Positions 55,623 through 63,470 of a stretch of DNA of 64,000 bases are shown in pieces; position 1 is the stretch's first letter, and every line of letters begins with the position of its first letter. The translations under genes and the position numbers were made by a program. Origin of the DNA: Kineococcus terrestris (GTDB lineage: Bacteria; Actinomycetota; Actinomycetes; Actinomycetales; Kineococcaceae); the NCBI RefSeq assembly GCF_041020765.1, contig NZ_JBEUEJ010000007.1; one strand, 5' to 3'. Below the pieces are notes generated by a model. The model made no database searches, was not told the DNA's origin, and was given only the letters and a program-made list of their open reading frames with translations.

Positions 55623-56392
55623 CCGGTCCTCCTGCGCACGGTGGCCGCCGCCAGTGCCAGGGCCGCGAGCGCGGCGCCGGCCAGGACGGCGAGGTCGGTG
55701 CCCAGCGTGCCACCGGTGGGCGCGGCGGCCGACTCCAGGGCCCGCACGGCGTAGGTCATGGGCAGGGCGGCGCTGACGGCCTCCAGCCAGCCGGCCATCT
55801 GCTCGCGCGGTACGAGCAGCCCGCACAGCAGCAGCTGCGGCAGCACGACGACCGGCATGAACTGCACCGCCTGGAACTCGGTGCGGGCGAACGCGCTGCA
55901 CAGCAGGCCCAGCGCCACGCCGAGCACGCCGTCGAGCACGGCGGTCAGCAGCACCCAGCCGGGTGCGGCCGGCACGTCCAGCCCGAGGACACCCAGCGCG
56001 AACCAGGTGGTGAGCGCGGCCTGCGCGGCGGCGACCGCGCCGAACGCGAGCGCGTAGCCGCCGAGCAGCCCGGCGCGCGTGACGGGCGTGGTGGCCAGCC
56101 GTTCCAGCGTGCCGCTGGTGCGCTCGCGCAGCATCGCGATGCTGGTGACGAGGAACATCAGCAGCAGCGGGAAGACGGCGAGCATCAGGTAGCCGACGCG
56201 GTCGAACACCCCCGGCTGCCCCTGCCACACCTGCGACATCAGGGCCAGCAGCAGCCCGGGCGCCAGCGCCAGCAGCGCCAGGGTGCGGTGGTCGTGGCGG
56301 AGCTGACGGGCCACGCGCACCGCCGTGGGCCAGGTGCCGGTGCCCGCGCGGACGGCCGGGCGGGCAGCGGCCGGCGCCGCCGCGGCGCTCAC
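55619..56392 (-). CDS. ABC-2 type transporter permease
   Basis: A 257-aa membrane protein of the ABC-2 (DrrB-like) family with six hydrophobic segments. MLRERTSGTLERLATTPVTR is the conserved coupling helix, and FQAVQFMPVVVLPQLLLCGLLVPREQMAGWL the typical C-terminal block. Such exporters carry drugs, lipids or polysaccharides. GTG 56392 overlaps the ATPase stop (GTGA). Confidence 0.88.
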   Translation of the reverse strand: MSAAAAPAAARPAVRAGTGTWPTAVRVARQLRHDHRTLALLALAPGLLLALMSQVWQGQPGVFDRVGYLMLAVFPLLLMFLVTSIAMLRERTSGTLERLATTPVTRAGLLGGYALAFGAVAAAQAALTTWFALGVLGLDVPAAPGWVLLTAVLDGVLGVALGLLCSAFARTEFQAVQFMPVVVLPQLLLCGLLVPREQMAGWLEAVSAALPMTYAVRALESAAAPTGGTLGTDLAVLAGAALAALALAAATVRRRTG

Positions 56393-57141
56393 GCCGCCAC
56401 CTCCCGCCCGGCGCCCCCGCCGGCGCGCACGAGCCGCAGGAACGCCTCCTCCAGGTCCTCGGCGCCGGTGTCGCGGCGCAGCCGGTCCGCCGTGCAGTCG
56501 GCCAGCAGCCGCCCCCCGCGCAGCAGCAGCAGGCGGTCGCAGCGGGCGGCCTCGTCCATGACGTGGCTGGAGACCAGGACGGTGGTGCCCTCCCGCGCCA
56601 GGGCGCGGAAGCGCTCCCACAGCTCCACCCGCAGCAGCGGGTCCAGGCCGACGGTGGGCTCGTCGAGCACGAGCAGCTCGGGGCGCCCGACGAGGGCGCA
56701 GGCCAGCGAGACCCGCCCGCGCTGGCCGCCGGACAGGGTGGCGGTCAGCTGCCCGGCCGCGCCGGCCAGGCCCACCGCGGCCAGCGCCTCGTCGGCCGCC
56801 GCCCGGCCCGCGCCGTGCAGGGCGGCGAAGTAGCGCACGTTCTCGGCGACGGTCAGGTCGCCGTAGACGCTGGGGGTCTGGGTGACGTAGCCGGTGCGCC
56901 GGCGCAGCGCCGCCGCACCGGCGGGCAGGCCCAGCACCCGCACCCGGCCCCGCTCGGTGCGCTGCACGCCCACCAGGCAGCGCAGCAGCGTCGTCTTGCC
57001 CGAGCCCGACGGGCCCAGCAGCCCCGTCACGCTCCCGGCCGGGACGGTGAACGACAGCCCGTCCAGCACGGGCCGGCCACGCCTCCCCGGGCGCCCCCCG
57101 AGGCGCACGGCCAGCTGCTCCACCTCCACCGCGGTGTCCAC
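56389..57141 (-). CDS. ABC transporter ATP-binding protein (DrrA-like)
   Basis: A 250-aa ATPase: Walker A GPSGSGKT, Q-loop YVTQTPSVYGDL, signature LSGGQRGR, Walker B LLVLDEPTVGLD and H-loop SSHVMDEA. Partner of the ABC-2 permease. I chose GTG 57141, with GGGGAGG five bases upstream; an in-frame TTG at 57162 lies within the operator repeats and is less likely. First gene of an ATPase-permease-tetR operon. Confidence 0.9.
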   Translation of the reverse strand: MDTAVEVEQLAVRLGGRPGRRGRPVLDGLSFTVPAGSVTGLLGPSGSGKTTLLRCLVGVQRTERGRVRVLGLPAGAAALRRRTGYVTQTPSVYGDLTVAENVRYFAALHGAGRAAADEALAAVGLAGAAGQLTATLSGGQRGRVSLACALVGRPELLVLDEPTVGLDPLLRVELWERFRALAREGTTVLVSSHVMDEAARCDRLLLLRGGRLLADCTADRLRRDTGAEDLEEAFLRLVRAGGGAGREVAA

Positions 57142-57154
57142 GACGACCTCCCCA

Positions 57155-57192
57155 GAACTCAACGGACGATGAACTCAACGGTAGATGAGTTC
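57155..57192. promoter_or_regulatory. Three-box operator of the ABC-tetR operon
   Basis: GAACTCA occurs at 57155-57161 and 57171-57177 as direct repeats 16 bp apart, and TGAGTTC at 57186-57192 makes an inverted repeat with the second (8-base spacer). A minus-strand -10-like TACCGT (57183-57178) lies inside the inverted repeat. Likely target of the TetR protein at the end of the operon. Confidence 0.65.
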
Positions 57193-57214
57193 TGGGTGGA
57201 GGGGAAGGGCCCGC

Positions 57215-57982
57215 TCAGGGACGCTGCGCGGCGGGGCGGACGACGAGCTCGTTGACGTCGACGTCCGGGCTCTCGCCGACGGCGTAGGCCACGGCCCGCC
57301 CGATCGCCGCGGGCGGGATCGCCTCGCGCCGGTACACGTCCATCCCGGCGCTGGCCGTCGGGTCGGTGATGTGGGTGGCCAGCTCGCTCTCCACGACGCC
57401 GGGGCTGACCGTCGTGGTCCGCACGCCCGGCGGCAGGTCCTGGCGCAGGCCCTCCATGAGCGCCCGCACCGCGTACTTGGTGGCCGAGTACACCGCGGCG
57501 GTGGGGACGACGCCGTACGCGGCGATGGACGCCGTGGTGACGACGTGCCCGGACTCCTGGCGCAGGAAGTGCGGCAGGACCGCGGCCAGGCCGTGCAGGA
57601 CGCCCTTGACGTTGACGTCGACCATCCGGTCCCACTCGCCCGCCAGCAGCGAGGTCATCGGGGACAGCAGCATCACCCCGGAGTTGGCGACGAGGACGTC
57701 GAGGCGCCCGTGCTCGCCGACGACCGCGTCGACGACCTCGCGGAACGCGTCCGCGTCGGTGACGTCGAGGACGGCCGTGGTCGCGCGCCCCCCGGCGGCG
57801 GCGATGTCGGCGGCCACCTGCCCGAGGCGGTCGGCGCGGCGGGCCGCGAGGACGACGGTGTGACCGGCGGCGGCCAGCTCGCGGGCGGTGGCCTCGCCGA
57901 TGCCGCTGGAGGCGCCGGTGACGAGGACGGTCTTGGTGGCGGTGCGCTGGTCGGTCCCGTGGTCGGTCTCGTGGTCGGTCAT
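57215..57982 (-). CDS. Short-chain dehydrogenase/reductase
   Basis: A 255-aa classical SDR: TGASSGIGEA binds NAD(P), NSG stands in the NAG position, a Ser in TTASIA and the YSATK pair (Tyr, Lys) form the active site. ATG 57982 with GAGG eight bases upstream. It is divergent from the MmyB-type regulator, a pairing common in actinobacteria, and is probably its target. Substrate unknown. Confidence 0.9.
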   Translation of the reverse strand: MTDHETDHGTDQRTATKTVLVTGASSGIGEATARELAAAGHTVVLAARRADRLGQVAADIAAAGGRATTAVLDVTDADAFREVVDAVVGEHGRLDVLVANSGVMLLSPMTSLLAGEWDRMVDVNVKGVLHGLAAVLPHFLRQESGHVVTTASIAAYGVVPTAAVYSATKYAVRALMEGLRQDLPPGVRTTTVSPGVVESELATHITDPTASAGMDVYRREAIPPAAIGRAVAYAVGESPDVDVNELVVRPAAQRP

Positions 57983-58082
57983 GCGACGAGCCTCGCCGCG
58001 CCGCGGGCCGGCGGGGAGACCGCGGTGCGGGTGGCCCCGGCACGGCCACCCTGGCGCGGGCCCGCGCACCTACCGTGGGCGC

Positions 58083-58940
58083 GTGAGCGAACTGGGGGAC
58101 TACCTGCGCGCCCGCCGGGCGGACGTCGCACCGGAGGACGCGGGCCTGCCGACGGGGACGCGGCGGCGGGTGCCGGGGCTGCGCCGCAGCGAGGTCGCGC
58201 TGCTGGCGGACATCAGCGCGGAGTACTACGTGCGGCTGGAGCAGGGTCGCGAGCGCAACCCCTCCCCCGCGGTGCTGGACGCGCTGGCCGCCGCGCTGCG
58301 GCTGCCGCGCGACGGCGCCGGGCACCTGTACCGGCTGGCCGGGCTCGCGCCCGCGGCCGACGGCGCGGGCGGTGGGGGCACCGGCCCGGAGCGGGCCGAC
58401 CCGCGCCTGGTGGAGCTGCTGGCGGCGTGGCCGGCGACCCCGGCGCTGGTGCTGGGCCGGGCCCTGGACGTGCTGGCCGCGAACGCGCTGGCCGAGGAGC
58501 TGTTCGCCGGGTTCCCGGCCACCCGCAACCTCGCCGAACTGGTGCTCACCGACCCGGCGGCGCGCTCGCTGTACCCGGCGTGGGACGCGGTGGCCCGCGA
58601 CACGGTGGCCGCGCTGCGGCTGGCCGACGGCGCGCACCCGGACGACGCCCGCGTGCGCGCGGTGCGCGAGCGGCTGGCCGGCGACCCGGTGTTCGAGCGG
58701 CTGTGGGCCCGGCACGACGTGCGCGGCAAGACGTCGGAGGTCAAGCGGTTCGCGCACCCGGGCGCCGGGGAGCTGGCGCTGCACGTGCACACGTTCGACG
58801 TGCGCGGTGCCGCGGGCCAGCAGCTCGTCGTCTACCACGCGCCGCCGGGCACGCCCGCGGCGGATGGCCTGGCACTGCTGGGGATCCTGGCCGCGCAGCG
58901 CGCCGAGACCCACCCCGGGGGTTCCCGGCGCGGCCGCTGA
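58083..58940 (+). CDS. XRE-family regulator with MmyB-like ligand-binding domain
   Basis: A 285-aa protein. The HTH is in the first 80 residues (LGDYLRARRADV...VPGLRRSEVALLADISAEYYVRLEQGRERNPS), followed by a PAS-like MmyB domain (PALVLGRALDVLAANALAEELF, LRLADGAHPDDARVRAVRERLAGDPVFERLWARHDV, TFDVRGAAGQQLVVYHAPPGTP), which in relatives binds fatty-acid-like ligands. GTG 58083; TACCGT ends six bases upstream, so leaderless. Probably represses the divergent SDR gene. Confidence 0.88.
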   Translation: MSELGDYLRARRADVAPEDAGLPTGTRRRVPGLRRSEVALLADISAEYYVRLEQGRERNPSPAVLDALAAALRLPRDGAGHLYRLAGLAPAADGAGGGGTGPERADPRLVELLAAWPATPALVLGRALDVLAANALAEELFAGFPATRNLAELVLTDPAARSLYPAWDAVARDTVAALRLADGAHPDDARVRAVRERLAGDPVFERLWARHDVRGKTSEVKRFAHPGAGELALHVHTFDVRGAAGQQLVVYHAPPGTPAADGLALLGILAAQRAETHPGGSRRGR

Positions 58941-58955
58941 CCGCGGTCGCCGGCC

Positions 58956-60473
58956 TCACCCGCCGCCGTGCTCGCCGGGCGCGTGGGCGGTGAGGAACTC
59001 GTACACCTCGACGTCGTCGACGCCGGGGAACGTCCCGGACGGCAGGGGCGCCAGGGTCTGCGCGTGCAGGCGGGCGCTGGGCCAGGCGTTCTCCGCCCAG
59101 CGCCCGGCGAGCTCCTGCGGCGCGCGGCGGCAGCAGGAGACGTCGGGGCAGCGGCTGACGGCGCGGGCGCGGGTGTCGCGGCCGCGGAAGAACTTCGCGT
59201 GCTCGTAGCGCACGCCGACCGTGATGGAGAAGTCCCCCTCGCGGGTGGTGCCGGTCTGGCTGGAGCACCAGAACGTCCCCGCGGGGGTGTCGGTGTACTG
59301 GTAGTTCTCCGTCGTGCGGTTCGTCAGCCCCAGGACCCGGCGCGCGGTCCACTGCCGGCACACCGGCTGGCCCTCGACGGCACCGGTGGCGTCCTCGACG
59401 AACGGCACGCCGTCGTTCTCGTACCCGCGGTACAGGGCGCCGTCGTCGCCGGCGCGCAGGAAGTGCAGCGGCAGGCCGAGGTGGGTGGTCAGCAGGTTCG
59501 TCAGCCGGTGCGCGGCGGCCTCGTGGGTGACGCCGAACGCGTCGCGGAAGTCCTCCACGGCCAGGTCCCGCTCGGCCTTGGCGGCGGCGAGGAACTCCAC
59601 GGCGGCGCTGCGGGGCATGAGGGCGCAGGCGGCGAAGTAGTTGATCTCCAGCCGCTGGCGCAGGAAGTCGGTGTAGCTGGTGGGCCGCTCGTGGCCGAGG
59701 ACGCGGTGGGCGATGGCCTGCAGCGCCAGCGAGCGCAGGCCGTGCCCGCCGGGGATCGAGGCGGGCGGCAGGTAGATGCGCCCGTTGGCCAGGTCGGTGA
59801 CGGTGCGGGTGGAGTGCGGCAGGTCGTCGACGTGGATGATCGAGAAACCCAGCTCCGCGGCGGCGCGCGCGACGGTGCGGTGGGTGAGGGCGCCGACGGT
59901 GTACCCGGCGGCGCGCACGAGGTCCTCGGCGACCTCCTCGATCTCCGGCAGGTGGTTGTCGGCGGCGCGCAGGAGGCGGCGGATCTCGGTGTTGGCGCGC
60001 CGGGCCTCCTCGGGGGTGGCGTTGGCGGCGTCGTGGCGGCGCGCGACCTCGCGGTGCAGGGCGACGAGCGCCTCCAGCGCGTCGACCGGCAGGGTCCGCC
60101 CGGCCCGCACCTCCGGCACGCCGAGGGAGCGGAACAGCGGGCTGCGCTGGGCGCGGTCCAGCTCGATCTCCAGGGCGGCGCGGCGCCCGGGCGGCGGGGA
60201 GCTGTCGAGCAGGTCGCCGGGCTGCACGCCCAGCGCGGCGGCCACGGCGGTGATGAGCGACAGCTTCGGCTCGCGCTTGCCGTTCTCCACCTGCGACAGC
60301 CGGCTCTGCGCGGCGCCGACGGCCGCGCCGAGCTGGGCCAGCGTCATGCCGCGGGCCTGGCGGTGGTGGCGGATGCGCCGCCCGACGGTCAGGGCGTCGA
60401 CCTCGGGCGCCTCCGGGCGGGCGGCCTCCGGCTCGGACAGCGGTTCCAGCGCCGCGACGCGCAGGCGGGTCAC
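58956..60473 (-). CDS. RamB-like XRE/ImmA-type regulator
   Basis: A 505-aa regulator with an N-terminal HTH (about 32-87; GMTLAQLGAAVGAAQSRLSQVENGKREP), a central IrrE/ImmA-like domain (HRVLGHE where a HExxH-type motif would be) and a C-terminal short-chain fatty acid-sensing region rich in Cys (CRQWTARR, FWCSSQTG, CPDVSCC). This is the RamB/PrpR architecture, which senses acyl-CoA or redox state and controls acetate, propionate and glyoxylate genes. GTG 60473; TAGCGT ends six bases upstream, leaderless. Divergent from pckG, its probable target. Confidence 0.87.
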   Translation of the reverse strand: MTRLRVAALEPLSEPEAARPEAPEVDALTVGRRIRHHRQARGMTLAQLGAAVGAAQSRLSQVENGKREPKLSLITAVAAALGVQPGDLLDSSPPPGRRAALEIELDRAQRSPLFRSLGVPEVRAGRTLPVDALEALVALHREVARRHDAANATPEEARRANTEIRRLLRAADNHLPEIEEVAEDLVRAAGYTVGALTHRTVARAAAELGFSIIHVDDLPHSTRTVTDLANGRIYLPPASIPGGHGLRSLALQAIAHRVLGHERPTSYTDFLRQRLEINYFAACALMPRSAAVEFLAAAKAERDLAVEDFRDAFGVTHEAAAHRLTNLLTTHLGLPLHFLRAGDDGALYRGYENDGVPFVEDATGAVEGQPVCRQWTARRVLGLTNRTTENYQYTDTPAGTFWCSSQTGTTREGDFSITVGVRYEHAKFFRGRDTRARAVSRCPDVSCCRRAPQELAGRWAENAWPSARLHAQTLAPLPSGTFPGVDDVEVYEFLTAHAPGEHGGG

Positions 60474-60522
60474 CCGTTCACGCTAGCGGAACATCGCCGC
60501 TTCTTCACAGGCCGAGGCCGTT

Positions 60523-60536
60523 GTGGAGGCCTCCAC
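60523..60536. promoter_or_regulatory. 14-bp palindrome between ramB-like and pckG
   Basis: GTGGAGGCCTCCAC, a perfect palindrome centred between the divergent genes, 49 bases upstream of the pckG start. It overlaps a poor -35 candidate. I do not see the AAAGTTTGCAAA-like box of Corynebacterium RamB. Confidence 0.45.
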
Positions 60537-60584
60537 GGGTGGGGAGAGTCGGAACACCGCGCACCGATCCCGAGGAGGACGACC

Positions 60585-62453
60585 GTGACGACGATCGACG
60601 AACCGGCCAGCCGCACCACCGCCCCCGCCGGTGTCCCGTCCCTGTCGGGCACCCCGACCGAGCACCCCGGGCTGCTGGCCTGGGTGCGCGAGACGGCCCG
60701 CCTGACCCGCCCGGACCGGGTCGTCTGGTGCGACGGATCGCAGGCCGAGGCCGACCGCCTGACCGCGCGGATGGTCGCCGACGGCACGCTGATCGCCCTG
60801 GACCCGGTGAAGCGGCCGAACAGCTACCTGGCGCGCTCGCACCCGGGCGACGTGGCCCGGGTGGAGTCGCGCACGTTCATCGCCTCCCGCCGCCGCGCCG
60901 ACGCCGGCCCGACGAACAACTGGCGCGAGCCCGAGGCGCTGCGCGAGGAGCTGACGGGCGTCTTCGACGGCTGCATGCGCGGGCGCACGATGTACGTCGT
61001 CCCGTTCTCGATGGGCCCGGTCGGCGGGCCGATCTCGCAGCTGGGCGTGCAGATCACCGACTCCCCCTACGTCGTGGTCTCGATGCGCACGATGACCCGG
61101 GTGGGCTCGCAGGCGCTGGCGGCCCTGACGCCCGGCACCCCGTTCGTCCCCGCCCTGCACAGCGTCGGGTACCCGCTCGTGGACGCCATCGGGCGCGAGC
61201 GCCCGGACGTGCCGTGGCCGTGCAACGACGCGAAGTACGTCGCCCACTTCCCCGAGACCCGGGAGATCTGGTCCTACGGCTCCGGGTACGGGGGCAACGC
61301 GCTGCTGGGCAAGAAGTGCTTCGCGCTGCGCATCGCCTCGGTGATGGCCCGCGACGAGGGCTGGCTGGCCGAGCACATGCTGCTGCTGAAGCTGACGAAC
61401 CCCGCCGGGCGGGTGTTCCACGTCGCGGCCGCGTTCCCCTCGGCGTGCGGGAAGACGAACCTGGCGATGCTGCGGCCCACGCTGCCCGGCTGGCGGGTGG
61501 AGACGATCGGCGACGACATCGCCTGGATGCGCCCGGGCCCGGACGGGCGGCTGCGCGCGCTCAACCCGGAGAACGGGTTCTTCGGGGTGGCGCCGGGCAC
61601 CGGGCCGGCGACGAACCCGACCGCGGTGGAGATGCTGCGCTCGGACGTGATCTTCACCAACGTGGCGCTCACCGACGACGGCGACGTGTGGTGGGAGGGG
61701 CTGACCGAGGAGCCGCCCGCGCACCTGGTCGACTGGCAGGGGCGGGACTGGACACCGGGCTGCGGGCGCCCGGCGGCGCACCCGAACTCCCGGTTCACGG
61801 TGGCCGCCGAGCGGTGCCCGTCGCTGGCGCCGGAGTTCTCCGACCCCGAGGGCGTCCCCGTCGACGCCGTCCTGTTCGGCGGCCGGCGCGCCTCGAACGT
61901 CCCGCTGGTGGCGCAGGCGCAGGACTGGAGCCAGGGGGTGTTCATGGGGCTGACCGTCTCCAGCGAGCGCACCGCGGCCGCCGAGGGGATCCTCGGGGAG
62001 CTGCGCCACGACCCCTTCGCGATGCTGCCGTTCGCCGGCTACGACATCGGCCGGTACGCCGCGCACTGGCTGTCGGTGCGGGACCGCGTGCCCGCCGGGG
62101 GCCTGCCGCAGGTGTTCACCGTGAACTGGTTCCGCCGCGGGGAGGACGGGCGGTTCCTGTGGCCGGGGTTCGGGGAGAACTCCCGCGTGCTGGACTGGGT
62201 GTGCCGGCGGCTGGAGGGCACCGCGGAGGCGGTGTTCTCCCCGGTGGGCCTGGTACCGGCGCCCGGGTCGCTGGACCTGGACGGCCTGGACGTGCCGGCC
62301 GAGGACCTGGCGGAGCTGTTCCGGGTCGACCCGGAGGCGTGGACCGCGGAGGTGGAGCACCTGAGCGAGTGGTTCACGACGTTCGGCGGCACGCTGCCCG
62401 AGGAGGTCGCCGGGCACCTGGACCTGCTGCGCTACCGCCTCACCGGCGAGTGA
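60585..62453 (+). CDS. pckG: Phosphoenolpyruvate carboxykinase (GTP)
   Basis: A 622-aa enzyme that converts oxaloacetate and GTP to PEP, the key step of gluconeogenesis from acetate or fatty acids. The active-site P-loop AAFPSACGKTNLAML lies at about 282-296, with the reactive Cys in SACGKT. RVESRTFIAS, NNWREP and the C-terminal GFGENSRVL block are GTP-enzyme hallmarks. GTG 60585 with GAGGAGG six bases upstream. Context: divergent RamB-like regulator, and further on a thioesterase. Confidence 0.96.
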   Translation: MTTIDEPASRTTAPAGVPSLSGTPTEHPGLLAWVRETARLTRPDRVVWCDGSQAEADRLTARMVADGTLIALDPVKRPNSYLARSHPGDVARVESRTFIASRRRADAGPTNNWREPEALREELTGVFDGCMRGRTMYVVPFSMGPVGGPISQLGVQITDSPYVVVSMRTMTRVGSQALAALTPGTPFVPALHSVGYPLVDAIGRERPDVPWPCNDAKYVAHFPETREIWSYGSGYGGNALLGKKCFALRIASVMARDEGWLAEHMLLLKLTNPAGRVFHVAAAFPSACGKTNLAMLRPTLPGWRVETIGDDIAWMRPGPDGRLRALNPENGFFGVAPGTGPATNPTAVEMLRSDVIFTNVALTDDGDVWWEGLTEEPPAHLVDWQGRDWTPGCGRPAAHPNSRFTVAAERCPSLAPEFSDPEGVPVDAVLFGGRRASNVPLVAQAQDWSQGVFMGLTVSSERTAAAEGILGELRHDPFAMLPFAGYDIGRYAAHWLSVRDRVPAGGLPQVFTVNWFRRGEDGRFLWPGFGENSRVLDWVCRRLEGTAEAVFSPVGLVPAPGSLDLDGLDVPAEDLAELFRVDPEAWTAEVEHLSEWFTTFGGTLPEEVAGHLDLLRYRLTGE

Positions 62454-62462
62454 GCGCCGCGC

Positions 62463-63428
62463 TCACGGCCGCACGAGCACCTTGCCGACCGCCCGGCCGG
62501 ACTCCAGCCGGGCGAAGGCGTCCCGGGCGTCGGCGAGGGCGTGCACCGAGTCGACCTCGGGCGCGAGGTCCCGCAGCTCGCAGAAGCGCAGCAGCCGGCG
62601 GAACTCCTCCAGCGTGCCCATGGTGGAGCCGAGCACGCGCAGCTGCTTGAAGAACACGTGCTCCAGCATCGCCGGCGGCGCCCCGCCGGTCGTGGCGCCG
62701 GAGACGACCACGCACCCGCCGGGGCGCAGCGAGGCCACCGAGTGCTTCCACGTGGCCTCGCCGACGGTCTCGAACGCGGCGTCGACCTTCTCCGGCAGCC
62801 GCTCCCCCGCCGCGAACACCCGGTCGGCGCCCCAGTCCAGGGCCCGCTGGGACCGCTCGGGGTCGCGGCCGGCCACCCACACCCGCAGGCCGGCGGCGGC
62901 GCCCAGCACCACCAGCGCGTTGGACACGCCGCCGGCGGCGCCCTGCACGAGGACGGTCTGCCCGGGCACGGCGGCGGCCTGGGTGAACAGCATCCGGTAG
63001 GCCGTCAGCCAGGCCGTGCCCAGCGAGGCGCCGCGCTCGGGCGACCAGCCGGCCGGCAGCGGCAGCAGGTTGCGCCGCGGCACGTGGACGTGCTCGGCCA
63101 GCGTGCCCGGGTGCAGCTCCGACAGCAGCGTGCGCGAGGGGGCGAGGGTCTCGTCGCCGCGCACGTCGTCGGGGGTGACGACGGCGTGCACGACGACCTC
63201 CTCGCCGTCCTCGGTGGTCCCGGCGGCGTCGCAGCCCAGGACCATCGGCAGCCGCTCGGCCGGCAGCCCGACCCCGCGCAGGCTCCACAGGTCGTGGCGG
63301 TTGAGGGCGGCGGCGCGCACGTCCACCCGCACCCACCCCTCGGGCGCGGGGTCCGCGGGCGCGTCGGCGACCTCCAGGGCGGCCAGCGGGTCGTCGGGCA
63401 GGGCGCGCACGGCGCGGGCGGCGAGCAC
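62463..63428 (-). CDS. Zinc-free alcohol dehydrogenase/quinone reductase family (MDR)
   Basis: A 321-aa medium-chain reductase: ALNRHDLWSLRG in the catalytic domain, GCDAAGTTEDGEEV, then the NADP site VLVQGAAGGVSNALVVLGAA and GADRVFAAGE. The zinc-ligand set of true alcohol dehydrogenases is absent. Probably reduces a quinone or an enone with NADPH. GTG 63428; TAGCGT ends six bases upstream, a leaderless start in a 42-bp divergent region. Ends nine bases from the pckG stop. Confidence 0.87.
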   Translation of the reverse strand: MLAARAVRALPDDPLAALEVADAPADPAPEGWVRVDVRAAALNRHDLWSLRGVGLPAERLPMVLGCDAAGTTEDGEEVVVHAVVTPDDVRGDETLAPSRTLLSELHPGTLAEHVHVPRRNLLPLPAGWSPERGASLGTAWLTAYRMLFTQAAAVPGQTVLVQGAAGGVSNALVVLGAAAGLRVWVAGRDPERSQRALDWGADRVFAAGERLPEKVDAAFETVGEATWKHSVASLRPGGCVVVSGATTGGAPPAMLEHVFFKQLRVLGSTMGTLEEFRRLLRFCELRDLAPEVDSVHALADARDAFARLESGRAVGKVLVRP

Positions 63429-63434
63429 GCGGCG

Positions 63435-63463
63435 ACGCTACCGGCGGTGGCGGTCGGTAGCCT
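63435..63463. promoter_or_regulatory. Paired divergent -10 boxes for two leaderless genes
   Basis: Minus strand TAGCGT (63440-63435), six bases before the quinone reductase GTG; plus strand TAGCCT (63458-63463), seven bases before the thioesterase GTG. Only 42 bases separate the two start codons. Confidence 0.6.
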
Positions 63464-63470
63464 CCCGGGC

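Noticed and set aside
57142..57162. TTG start of the ABC ATPase at 57162
   Set aside because: It lies inside the operator repeats; GTG 57141 has GGGGAGG at proper spacing.
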